From: Polyangium jinanense
GTDB taxonomy: Bacteria > Myxococcota > Polyangia > Polyangiales > Polyangiaceae
Direction: 5' to 3'
Assembly: GCF_028435365.1 (NCBI RefSeq)
Contig: NZ_JAGTJJ010000078.1
Coordinates: forward strand, 1-45,208
Length of the DNA: 45,208 nt
In this document: in pieces, positions 34,455-42,518 of the stretch
How positions within the stretch are numbered: position 1 is the first letter of the stretch
How the letters are laid out: each line of letters starts with the position of its first letter
Notes under the pieces: generated by a model
What the model was told of the DNA's origin: nothing
What the model saw: only the letters and a program-made list of their open reading frames with translations
Database searches by the model: none
Position numbers and translations under genes: made by a program

Positions 34455-34790
34455 ACCCGGGGCGCTGCCCCGGACCCGGCGGGGGCTCTTCGCCCCTCGA
34501 CCCGAACCAGGGCCAGCCCTGGACCTCAGGGGGAAGAACTGCGCGATGCGCAGTTCTTCCCACAGGCCGGTGGCAAGACCTCGAAGGCGCGTTTCAACCT
34601 GGCGACGGGTCTTGCCAGCAGAAGCGTCAGCGCTGTCTTGGTGGGCAAGGTCGTCGCTGGTCTTGACCCGGCCTGTTCGATGAACTGCGCATCGCGCAGT
34701 TCATCGACCCCGAGTCCAGCGCTTGCGCTGGTCCGGGTGCAGGGGCGGACAGCCCCTGCTGGGGTCTGGGGCAAAGCCCCAGCGAGGCGG
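34455..34790. repeat. Dispersed hairpin element family 1, copy 2
   Basis: Near match to 1-325. Hairpins: 34457-34473 (CCGGGGC/GCCCCGG), 34507-34522 (CCAGGGC/GCCCTGG), 34532-34560 (GGAAGAACTGCGC, loop gat), 34678-34706 (CGATGAACTGCGC, loop atc), 34716-34731 (CCAGCGC/GCGCTGG), 34740-34758 (CAGGGGC/GCCCCTG) and 34766-34782 (CTGGGGC/GCCCCAG). Stems are kept while loops vary between copies. It lies 6 bp beyond the stop codon of the leftward PAS-GAF kinase, the same placement as copy 1 relative to its gene. Confidence 0.85.
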
Positions 34791-34795
34791 CGCCG

Positions 34796-36631
34796 TCAGG
34801 AGGCGCGCGCGGTCACGGCGGCGCGGCTCTTCGGGAGCGTGACGGTGAAGGTCGAGCCCTCGCCGGGCAGGCTTGCGAGCGAGATGGCGCCGCCGTGGGC
34901 CTCGACGATCTGGCGTACGATGTAAAGGCCGAGGCCGAGGCCGCCGTAATGGCGGGACGAGACCGCGCGCTCGAATCGGTCGAAGATGTGCGCCTGCCGG
35001 TCCTCGGGGATGCCGATTCCGCGGTCCTCGACGCAGAGCCACGCCTGCGTATCGTCGCCCGTGGCCCGCACGCGGACGGGCTTGCCGGCGCCGTACTTGA
35101 GCGCATTGCCGAGGAGGTTCGTCACGACCTGGCGCAGCCTCGCCCGATCCCACATGCCCCGCACCGGCCGCTCCGCCTCGACGACGAGCGAGCCGCCCGT
35201 GCGCGCGATCTCCTCGCGCAGCTCGCCGGCCGCCTCGCGCGTGAGGGCCGCGAGATCCACCTCTTCGAGCTCCAGATCGAGGTGCCCGGCTTCGAGGCGC
35301 GAGACGTCGAGCAGCCGGTCGATGAGGTGGAGCAGGTGCTTGCTTTGCCGGTCGCTCGTCTCGAGCAGGCGCTCGATCAGCGGCGCGGGCATTCGATCGA
35401 GCTTGCCCGCGCGCGCATGCCGGAGGAGCGCCTCGATGCCGAGCCTTAGCGAGGTGCAAGGCGTGCGTAGCTCGTGCGAGGCGATCGAGAGGAACTCGTC
35501 GCGCGCGCGGATGGCCTCTTGCGACTCCTCGTAGAGGCGCGCATTCGCGAGCGCGAGCGCCGCGTGGTGGCCGAGGTCCTCGGCGAGCGTGAGGTCGGCC
35601 GCGCAGGCCGGCGAGGAGCCGGGCATGCGGGCGAGGGTGATCGCGCCGAGCGTGCGGCCGCGCGCGACGAGCGGCACGGCGACGTACGAGGAGAGGCCGA
35701 GCGCGCGCACGAGAGCCTCGCAGCTCGGATCACGCGTCCCGAGTGCGGCGAGGCGGGCGTCCGTGGTATCGGGGACCGCGGGGCAAAGCAGCGGCTGGCC
35801 GAAGCGGACGACGTGGGAGACGCCGCCGGGCAAATCGGGCTCGACGCGGATGGAGCCGGGTTTGGCGAGGGCCTCGCGCGCCGGATCGACGTGGGCGAGG
35901 GCGCCGAGGTGCACGCCGCCCTGGCCGTCGACGGTCCACACCGCGCACCAATCGGCGGCGAAGGGGACACAAAGATGCGCGAGCCGGGTCGCCGTATCCT
36001 CGTAATCGAGCGTGCCCGAGAGAATACGCGTCGTCTCGGCGAGGAAGGCGCTCCTTCGCTCGGCGCGCTCGGCGGCTGCGCGGGCGGCCTGCTCTTTTTC
36101 GAGGAGCCGATCGCGCTCTTCCTCGGCGCGCCGCCTGTCCGTGATGTCGCGGCCGAGCACGACGAGGCCGCGGCGCCGCCCGTCCGGATAAAAGAGCGGG
36201 ACCTTGTACACGTCGTACGTCCGGATCGACCCATCGGGCCGCGGCACGTTTTCCTCGACGCGGGAGAGCTTGCCCGCGTCCCAGGCCACGCTGTCGGTAT
36301 CCGGGCAGACGAGCAAGGCTTCGCGATAGAAGGGCGTGAACGCCGAGAGCTCGGCCTCGCTCTTGTTCTGGTAATCGACGCCTTCGAGGCCGAACACTTC
36401 GAGCCCGGCGCGATTGACCTGGAGCCAGCGGCCCTCGCCATCCTTCATGAAAATGGGATCGGGCGAGGCCTCGATGAGCGTCCGAAGCTGCTCGGCGTTG
36501 GACATCCCTTGCTCCGGAGAAGTCGACTCCTCCGGCGTGAACCTGGTCGGCTCGGCGCGTGCCCCGGAAGCCGGCGCGTGCTCCTGCCGGGCCTCGCGAT
36601 CCCTCGGGGCACTTCGCATCATTGCCGCCAT
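34796..36631 (-). CDS. PAS-GAF sensor histidine kinase
   Basis: 611 residues, no membrane helix. PAS/PAC domain (about 45-170: LIEASPDPIFMKDGEGRWLQ, V-V-L-G-R-D-I-T-D-R-R-R), a helical linker (172-200), GAF (about 210-365, A-D-W-C-A-V-W-T-V-D), HisKA with H386 (IASHELRTPCTSLRL), and HATPase with N-box LLGNALKYG, D-R-G-I-G-I-P-E and G-L-G-L-G-L-Y-I-V. Complete and probably active, but with no receiver domain and no adjacent regulator. Start could also be the second ATG at 36619. The short Arg/Glu-rich N-terminal tail is not conserved-looking, so a start at residue 43 (MSNAEQLRTL) is possible. Confidence 0.9.
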   Translation of the reverse strand: MAAMMRSAPRDREARQEHAPASGARAEPTRFTPEESTSPEQGMSNAEQLRTLIEASPDPIFMKDGEGRWLQVNRAGLEVFGLEGVDYQNKSEAELSAFTPFYREALLVCPDTDSVAWDAGKLSRVEENVPRPDGSIRTYDVYKVPLFYPDGRRRGLVVLGRDITDRRRAEEERDRLLEKEQAARAAAERAERRSAFLAETTRILSGTLDYEDTATRLAHLCVPFAADWCAVWTVDGQGGVHLGALAHVDPAREALAKPGSIRVEPDLPGGVSHVVRFGQPLLCPAVPDTTDARLAALGTRDPSCEALVRALGLSSYVAVPLVARGRTLGAITLARMPGSSPACAADLTLAEDLGHHAALALANARLYEESQEAIRARDEFLSIASHELRTPCTSLRLGIEALLRHARAGKLDRMPAPLIERLLETSDRQSKHLLHLIDRLLDVSRLEAGHLDLELEEVDLAALTREAAGELREEIARTGGSLVVEAERPVRGMWDRARLRQVVTNLLGNALKYGAGKPVRVRATGDDTQAWLCVEDRGIGIPEDRQAHIFDRFERAVSSRHYGGLGLGLYIVRQIVEAHGGAISLASLPGEGSTFTVTLPKSRAAVTARAS

Positions 36632-36686
36632 GATCGCGCAGCCTAGCCCCTGGCGTCAGAGACGCAAGGAAGCGATGGCGGCCGGC

Positions 36687-38294
36687 TCACCGGCGATCGA
36701 GCGGCCCCTGGCCCGATTTTCGTCGGTAGAGCCACCACGTGCCCACGTGATTCACCGGGACAATCGAGGGATCCTCGCGAAACATGCCGTCCGGCGAAGT
36801 TCGGCTACGAACGAGGAACCAATCGAAAAACCTGCCATTCTGGAGAGGCCGAAACTTGTGCGGCGTCCATTCCCATCGCGTGGGGACGTGCGGCGGAATG
36901 ACGGCCGAGGGCTCGGCTCGGCTCCGATACACGAGCGGCGAGGCGCCGAAGACGGCGAAATGGAAGCTGAGCCAGCCGCCCTTGTCCGCCTGCACGTAGG
37001 CCGGCAAATGGATGAAGGGGGTGTTTTTCTTGGTCGAGCCCCCGTGGTCGAAGACGAGATACATGAGGCGCGGGGCGCGCGGAATGTCCTCGACGATGCG
37101 GTGGAAGTCCTCGGTCGCCCGGTCGAAGACGCGGTAGTTCGTGGCGATGGCGCGCGAGAGGCCGATCGGCGCGAGGGCAAGCGCGAGGACGAGCGGGGCG
37201 CGGAGCAGGGGCGCGCGGGGGAGATCGGGCAGGAGGGCGAGCGCGAGGAAGGCGAGGGCCGTGGCCTCGCGCGGGTAGACGTACCACCAGACGCCCTGCT
37301 GCATCGGGAGCATCAGGAACGAAAGGAGGAACGCGCCTGCGCAGCCGAGGGCGAGGACGTGGCTGCCCAAGACGAAGGACCAGGCGCGGCGGTTCCAGGC
37401 GCTCGCGCGGCCCGAGAGCGCGAACGCGACGAGCGAGATCAGCGCGACGAGGCCGAGGGTGCGGTAATTCGTGACGATCGCCGCGGCCTCGATCGGATCG
37501 TGGAAGCCGCCTTCGAGCAGGAGCGGGCGGATCTCGTCGAGGCGGTGGGTATCGAACTGCGAGAGGTCGATCGGCCCGCCGATGGCCGCCGGCCGGACGC
37601 GCGTCCACACGGCGAAGAGCACGAGCGGCGGGACGAGCGGCGCGAGGATCGGCCGGAAGCGCCCTGTCGCCGGGTACATCACGACGGCCGCGGCGACGAC
37701 GCCCGCGATGGCGAACGGGAAGCGGAAGACGTGCGTGAAGAAGAGCAGGACGAGGACGGCGGAGAGCGTGATCTGCCGGCGCCGCGAGGGCGCGTCGAGG
37801 AGCAGGAGCGTCACGCCGATCGTCATCGCGAAGAGGCCGAGCGCGCCGACGAAGTTGAGAAAGCCCCAGTGCGTGAGGTGGCTCCACGCGAACGGCAGGC
37901 CTGCGAGGCCGAGGAGCGGGCTCTTCTTCATGCCGTGGAAGAGCACGGCAAGGCCCGCGGGCAGGAGCGCGAGCATGGCCACGGCCGCGATCTTCACGGC
38001 CACGTGCGCGGGCACGAGGAACATGAAGAGCGCGCCGATCACGTACGAGGACATGTACGGGACCGCGAGCGGGTGCAGTTCGAACTGATCCCGCAGGTGG
38101 TAGCTCGGATCGAAAAAATGCCGCAGCGCGCCGGTCTGCGCGGCGTGGAACGGGAGATCCGTCATCGGCGCGTACCGCGCGGCCGTGAACGGGTAGGCGA
38201 TGACGTAGAGGGACGCGGCCAGCGCGACGATCGCGAGGGCGGATCCAGCGGGATTTTTCTGCAGGGCGGCCGCGAACCGCTTTCCGAGACGCAC
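36687..38294 (-). CDS. Polytopic membrane protein, GT-C-like
   Basis: 535 residues from a GTG. About 11-12 hydrophobic helices (first 18-38, SALAIVALAASLYVIAYPF) end near residue 400; a soluble C-terminal part follows (about 400-535: HGGSTKKNTPFIHLPAYVQA, RWEWTPHKF). The first extracytoplasmic loop (M-T-D-L-P-F-H-A-A-Q-T-G-A) has an acidic residue placed as in GT-C glycosyltransferases, but the resemblance is weak. It is divergent from the GT39-like gene with 56 bp between starts, which suggests coupled roles in envelope sugar transfer; this is inference. Confidence 0.6.
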   Translation of the reverse strand: MRLGKRFAAALQKNPAGSALAIVALAASLYVIAYPFTAARYAPMTDLPFHAAQTGALRHFFDPSYHLRDQFELHPLAVPYMSSYVIGALFMFLVPAHVAVKIAAVAMLALLPAGLAVLFHGMKKSPLLGLAGLPFAWSHLTHWGFLNFVGALGLFAMTIGVTLLLLDAPSRRRQITLSAVLVLLFFTHVFRFPFAIAGVVAAAVVMYPATGRFRPILAPLVPPLVLFAVWTRVRPAAIGGPIDLSQFDTHRLDEIRPLLLEGGFHDPIEAAAIVTNYRTLGLVALISLVAFALSGRASAWNRRAWSFVLGSHVLALGCAGAFLLSFLMLPMQQGVWWYVYPREATALAFLALALLPDLPRAPLLRAPLVLALALAPIGLSRAIATNYRVFDRATEDFHRIVEDIPRAPRLMYLVFDHGGSTKKNTPFIHLPAYVQADKGGWLSFHFAVFGASPLVYRSRAEPSAVIPPHVPTRWEWTPHKFRPLQNGRFFDWFLVRSRTSPDGMFREDPSIVPVNHVGTWWLYRRKSGQGPLDRR

Positions 38295-38350
38295 GGGGGC
38301 GGCAAGTTACCACGCCCTTTGCGCTTGCCATCCGCTACCCTCCCGCGCGC

Positions 38351-40609
38351 ATGATCCCGAGGCTCTCGCTCCGCTTGCCCCAAGGCTCGGACGGGCTGCC
38401 CGTGGCGAGCGCGCGCGAGGCGCGGATCGCCCGGGCGCTCGTCATCGTGGCCACGGCGTGGTTTCTCCTCGTCGCCGCGTGGGAGATGCTCGGGCCCGTG
38501 CTCAACGGGCACTGGGCCTCGACCGCGAGCATGGGGATCATCGCGGAGAACATGCTGCGCTGGGGGATCCCGGGCCCGGTCTGGGAGTACACCGAGGCGC
38601 GGCCCGGCCCGGAGCTCTACTACTGCCACCACCCGTGGGGGATCTTCTGGGTGACGGCGTTCGTCATGAAGATCGTGGGCCGGCACGACGTCGTCTGCCG
38701 CCTCGCCGCGATCCTCCTCTCGGCCGCGACGCCACCCTTGCTCTACGCGATCGGCCGCTCGATCTGGCGACCCGCGGCGGGCGCGGCGGCGGCCGTCGCT
38801 TTCGTCGTCCTTCCGATCACACTCGCCTTCGCGAGCTTCAACGCGCTCGAAGTGCCGCTCATGTTCTGGTCGCTCCTCGCGATCTACGGCTGGGTGCGGC
38901 TCGTCCAGACGTGGCGAAGGCGCTTCCTCGTCGTGAGCGCGGCAGGCCTCTTCATGGCGCTGCATTCGGACTGGCCGGCGTTCGTGCTCGCGGGGCAGTG
39001 GCTCGGCTTCGGGCTTTTCCGCGCCTACCTCGGCGGTCGCCGCTTCTTCGGGCCGCTCCACGAGCGCCGGTACGCCGAGCTCTGGATCACGTGGGCCGTG
39101 CTGTCCGTGCTCACCGGGGTCCTCTACCTCGCGATCTTCCAGAAGGCCGGCAAACTCGGCGATCTGCTCTCGGTCTACGGATCTCGCTCGGCGGGCAACG
39201 CGGTGCCGCTTTCGGCCGTGCTCGCGAGCCGGCGGTACTGGATCGAGCTCTCGTTCACGCCGATCGCGATCCTGCTCGGGAAGATCGCGGCCGTCGTGTG
39301 CGTGCTGCGCCTGCTCCTCACGCGCGCCGAGGTCGAGCTCGCGCCGCTCCTCGTGCTCGGCATGGCGACGTTCCAGTACATCGTCTTCAAGCAGGGCGCC
39401 GACATTCACGTGTTCTGGCCGCAGCCGTTCGGCGCGTACTTCGCGCTCGCGATGGGCGCGCTCGTGGCCACGCTCGCGCCGGCGTTCGAGCGCCTCGGCG
39501 CCCTCGCGCGTCGCGTGCGGCGGCTGCCTGCGGACAGCACGTTCGAGGGCGGGATCGTCGCGCTGGGCATCCTGCTCGTGCCGCTCGGGTTCGTCCTGCG
39601 CGACGGCGCGCCTGCGGTGCTCTACGCGCGGCAGACGGGCGGGCGCTTCAACGAGAAGGGAAACCTCATCGACTCGGACGGCGACAAGACCGTGTTTCTG
39701 CGCTGGCTCGCTTCACGCCTCCCGCGCGACGCCACGGCCCTTCTGCACGAGAGCATGCACGCGACGTGGGCGCAGGTCTGGTCCCTCGGCGGGCGTGTGG
39801 TGAAGGTCAACCCACCGGTGCCGACGGGGCCGCTTCCGGGGCGCGCCAGCGTGTTCGTGATGGACAGCCGCTACGTGCCGGAGGCGCAGCTCGCGGCCGT
39901 GACGAAGCGGTTTCACGTGACGGCCGTGGGCCCGTTCTGGGCCGTGTTCCCGGGCGAGACGTTCGCGCCGATCGACGCGTACGTGTTCGAGGAGCGCGAG
40001 CCGACCGCGCTCGAGTGGATGTTCGTGAGCGCGACGGAGCCCGTGCGTACGATCGTGCCGGACGCGTATGCGACGTGGGAGCAGCGTGTGCACTGGGAGC
40101 AGGAGGCGACGCCGCCCGCGGAGCCGCCGCGGACGTTCGAACAGAAACGAATCGCGCACAACGTGGCCGTGACGCAGGGCGACGCGGCGCGGGCGGAGGC
40201 GCTCTTCGCGGAGATCACGCGCGAGCTCCGGCCGATCGGCGCGGCGTACGAGGACGGGCCCGAGATCGTGGGTGCGTCGTACCGGACGGGCGCGCGTTCG
40301 CGCCTCGACTTGTTCGTCCGGGCGTCGGGCCCGCTCGCGCCGGGGACGACGTTCACCGTGCGATCGAAGGTCCTTGCAGGTGCAAGGTTCTCGACGACGA
40401 TGCCGGATCCGACGACGCGCGAGGTGGCATTGCCGCTCGTGGTGCCGGTCGAGCGGATGCGAAAAGGGTTTCTTTACGTGGATCCGGTGACGATCGTGAA
40501 GAGGCCCGGCGCGGAGGTCTTCCACGCGGCGCTGCTCGGGCGGGGGAAGTCGATGAAGCTCGCGCGGCCCGCGGGGGCGAATGCGATCGAGGTCTTGCGG
40601 CTGGATTAG
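38351..40609 (+). CDS. GT39-like integral membrane glycosyltransferase
   Basis: 752 residues. N-terminal helix at 28-48, then about ten more up to residue 425 (LGILLVPLGFVLRD last). HHPWG at 93-97 in the first large loop is the position of the H-H-P-P motif of PMT/ArnT-type (GT39) transferases, and D-V-V-C-R-L-A-A-I-L follows as in that family. The usual acidic pair before the H-H-P motif is not obvious (ASTASMGIIAENMLRWG), so catalysis is uncertain. Residues 430-752 form a soluble, probably periplasmic, beta-rich domain. Likely transfers a sugar from a polyprenyl-phosphate donor. Ends overlapping the convergent lipoprotein gene by 4 bp. Confidence 0.75.
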   Translation: MIPRLSLRLPQGSDGLPVASAREARIARALVIVATAWFLLVAAWEMLGPVLNGHWASTASMGIIAENMLRWGIPGPVWEYTEARPGPELYYCHHPWGIFWVTAFVMKIVGRHDVVCRLAAILLSAATPPLLYAIGRSIWRPAAGAAAAVAFVVLPITLAFASFNALEVPLMFWSLLAIYGWVRLVQTWRRRFLVVSAAGLFMALHSDWPAFVLAGQWLGFGLFRAYLGGRRFFGPLHERRYAELWITWAVLSVLTGVLYLAIFQKAGKLGDLLSVYGSRSAGNAVPLSAVLASRRYWIELSFTPIAILLGKIAAVVCVLRLLLTRAEVELAPLLVLGMATFQYIVFKQGADIHVFWPQPFGAYFALAMGALVATLAPAFERLGALARRVRRLPADSTFEGGIVALGILLVPLGFVLRDGAPAVLYARQTGGRFNEKGNLIDSDGDKTVFLRWLASRLPRDATALLHESMHATWAQVWSLGGRVVKVNPPVPTGPLPGRASVFVMDSRYVPEAQLAAVTKRFHVTAVGPFWAVFPGETFAPIDAYVFEEREPTALEWMFVSATEPVRTIVPDAYATWEQRVHWEQEATPPAEPPRTFEQKRIAHNVAVTQGDAARAEALFAEITRELRPIGAAYEDGPEIVGASYRTGARSRLDLFVRASGPLAPGTTFTVRSKVLAGARFSTTMPDPTTREVALPLVVPVERMRKGFLYVDPVTIVKRPGAEVFHAALLGRGKSMKLARPAGANAIEVLRLD

Positions 40610-40896
40610 GGGCCCTGGCAGCCCTTGCCCATGAGCGGGCCCATGCTGCCGTCTTTCTCGATGAAACGCACGTCCTCGCAAGCCTGGTTCGGCTCGCAGT
40701 CGGCGTCGGTCGCGCATTCCTTGAGGCACTGACCCTCGTTGTTCGCGAACGTGCCTGCCGGGCACGAGGGCGCGGGCGCGGCCTTTTGATCCGACGCGGC
40801 GCCGCTGTCGACCGGCGGGGGCGTCGTGTTGCTACACCCGAGGGCGGCGCCAAAAACGAGGGCGGCGAGGGCGACGGCAAACGTGTGTTTTTTCAT
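40606..40896 (-). CDS. Small cysteine-rich lipoprotein
   Basis: 96 residues. Signal peptide MKKHTFAVALAALVFGAALG-C with lipobox A-A-L-G-C (Cys21). After a Pro/Ala/Ser linker the mature part has six more cysteines: C-P-A-G-T-F, G-Q-C-L-K-E-C, D-A-D-C-E-P-N-Q-A-C-E, K-G-C. This C-x3-C/D-x-D-C-x-x-x-x-x-C pattern recurs in many myxobacterial surface proteins and implies disulfides. It starts 5 nt after the upstream lipoprotein gene, so the two form a pair. Function unknown. Confidence 0.75.
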   Translation of the reverse strand: MKKHTFAVALAALVFGAALGCSNTTPPPVDSGAASDQKAAPAPSCPAGTFANNEGQCLKECATDADCEPNQACEDVRFIEKDGSMGPLMGKGCQGP

Positions 40897-40901
40897 GGCG
40901 A

Positions 40902-41321
40902 TCACATGCAGCTCCAGGAGAAGTAGACGATCTCGCCGCCCGCAAAGAGTTTTTCGTACTTGGCCGGTATGGGGGGCACGGCTTTTCCGGCGAGCTGCGG
41001 GGTGAGATCGACCTCGTTGTCGGGGGAGCCGTCCGCGATGCCCGCCTTCACGACCTTCCCGTCCTGAATCGTGATCCATGCATCCCCGGTGCGGCCCTTT
41101 CGGTCCTCGTTGCAGATCGCCGGGTGCACGAAGGTCTGCAGCTTCCACTTGTAGGCGTCTTCGGCCTCGTCTTGATGGAACTGCCGCGCGAGCTCCTCCC
41201 GCTCGGCCGGCGTGAGCGCCGCGGCCGCGGGGTTGTCTGCCTCGGCCGGCGTTTTGTCCGGCGGCGTGCTCGACGCGCAAGCCGCCAAGAGAAGCGCGAA
41301 GGTCCCTGTTCTCCAGATCAT
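40902..41321 (-). CDS. Small lipoprotein, hypothetical
   Basis: 139 residues. MIWRTGTFALLLAACASSTP is a lipoprotein signal (lipobox L-L-A-A-C, Cys15). The mature part has a helical segment (LTPAEREELARQFHQDEAED) and a beta-rich end with R-T-G-D-A-W-I-T-I-Q-D-G-K-V-V-K-A-G-I and the final V-Y-F-S-W-S-C-M; two cysteines (near C-N-E-D and the penultimate residue) could pair. Resembles the small C-terminal domains of Agm/TonB-like proteins but the match is weak. The next gene follows 5 nt later. Confidence 0.65.
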   Translation of the reverse strand: MIWRTGTFALLLAACASSTPPDKTPAEADNPAAAALTPAEREELARQFHQDEAEDAYKWKLQTFVHPAICNEDRKGRTGDAWITIQDGKVVKAGIADGSPDNEVDLTPQLAGKAVPPIPAKYEKLFAGGEIVYFSWSCM

Positions 41322-41470
41322 GGCGCGATAGGAAGACAAAGCCCGTCGCGGGTGTCAAGGGGCCGCGAGGTCGGCGGGTGGAGCAGGCCGTCAAGCGCTG
41401 CCGGACGGCCTGTCGGGCCGCATATCCGGGGGGAGGGCGCGAGGGATGGTCCCGGCCCGAAAGGAGCACC

Positions 41471-41893
41471 ATGTCGAGAAAGTTTGCCATTTCATTTGCG
41501 GCCGTGGCTCTGACCGGACTGTTCGCGGCGGGCGTCGCCGATGCGCGTGGCGCATTCGAGGATTCCTGCGACAGCATCCGGATCTTCAATCACACGAACC
41601 TGTCGGCGAATTGCAAGATGCGGAATGGCAATGTCCATTTCGGGGCCCACATCGATCTGAACCAGTACCTCGCGAACGACGACGGCAGGCTGGTATGGCG
41701 CCGGGGCGGGAATTTCGGGGCCACGTGCAGCAACATCACCGTGATCCATCCGCAGATCGGGCGGATGGGGGCCACTTGCAGGCAGCGAAATGGGATGACC
41801 GTCTTTGCGTTCATCCAGCTCGGTGAGCATATCGCCAACATCGACGGGAACCTCACCATCGTCGAGTTTGGCCCGCAGCATGATGAGCTATAA
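41471..41893 (+). CDS. Secreted cyanovirin-N (CVNH) family lectin
   Basis: 140 residues with a cleaved signal peptide (KFAISFAAVALTGLFAAGV, A-D-A-R-G). The mature 115 residues are one CVNH domain: S-C-D-S-I-R-I, L-S-A-N-C, HIDLNQYLANDDGRLVW, F-G-A-T-C-S-N-I, G-A-T-C-R-Q-R, then QLGEHIANIDGNLTIVEFG. These are the internal repeat and cysteine pattern of cyanovirin-N, which binds high-mannose glycans. Both halves keep an N/D-D-G-x-L strand, and both disulfide pairs appear present. AAGGAG lies just upstream of the ATG. It stands alone, about 150 bp from the small lipoprotein gene. Target glycans are unknown. Confidence 0.88.
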   Translation: MSRKFAISFAAVALTGLFAAGVADARGAFEDSCDSIRIFNHTNLSANCKMRNGNVHFGAHIDLNQYLANDDGRLVWRRGGNFGATCSNITVIHPQIGRMGATCRQRNGMTVFAFIQLGEHIANIDGNLTIVEFGPQHDEL

Positions 41894-42518
41894 CAGGCCG
41901 CTCCGCCCGCTGGGGCCGTGCCCGTTGCTCTCCTCTCCTCGCCTTGCTCGAACCGAGCTCGAAACCGGGACCGTTCCCGGCTTCCTTCTCGCTCGGTGAT
42001 GACGCACCGCAGAACATCCCCACCACCCTCCTAGCTCGATGAGCCGGCGCCAGGGAGTTCCGACGTTATTTCCGTCGGATTCGTGCGCTTCCGTCGTGGC
42101 CATATCGAACGATGCTACGTTCGCGCGCAGACATGGGGGGGACCCACGAGGTCCCATGGGCGTCAGCTCGAGTAAGTCCCGCGTCGCGAGAAGCGCGACA
42201 TTGCCAGGAAGATCAACGACAACCCCAGGCAGACCGCACCACCCGGCTCTTTCTGATGGCTGCGTGCCGAGGCGGCCGCGCGGCCGACGCGGAAAGAGAA
42301 CGGGAAGCACGAGACGACCGAAGGCAAGCCACTCTGCCTGACGTTTGGCGCTCGTATTGGTGAACGACGATAAAGAACGCGGCTGCTCGCGCCATTTTCA
42401 CGGGGATTTTCGCCTCGCCCGGGCCCGGCATGGATCCCGACGGGGAGCCCCTTTCGACGGCGCAACGTGTTGCGCCCCCTTACTGCTTGATCGCCAACTG
42501 GCGATGATGGAGAGATCG
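41894..42518. other. Gene-free gap upstream of the metalloprotease
   Basis: 625 bp without a convincing reading frame on either strand. A palindrome, GGCGCAAC-GT-GTTGCGCC (42459-42476), sits about 42 nt upstream of the metalloprotease start and could be an operator. No long repeat shared with the rest of the window is seen. Confidence 0.5.

Noticed and set aside
36414..38354. 646-residue rightward ORF
   Set aside because: Antisense to the PAS-GAF kinase and GT-C-like genes, extremely Arg/Glu-rich, no ribosome site; a high-GC shadow.
40897..41589. Longer leftward frame fused to the small Cys-rich lipoprotein
   Set aside because: Overlaps the second lipoprotein gene out of frame; the ATG at 40896 starts a clear lipoprotein signal.
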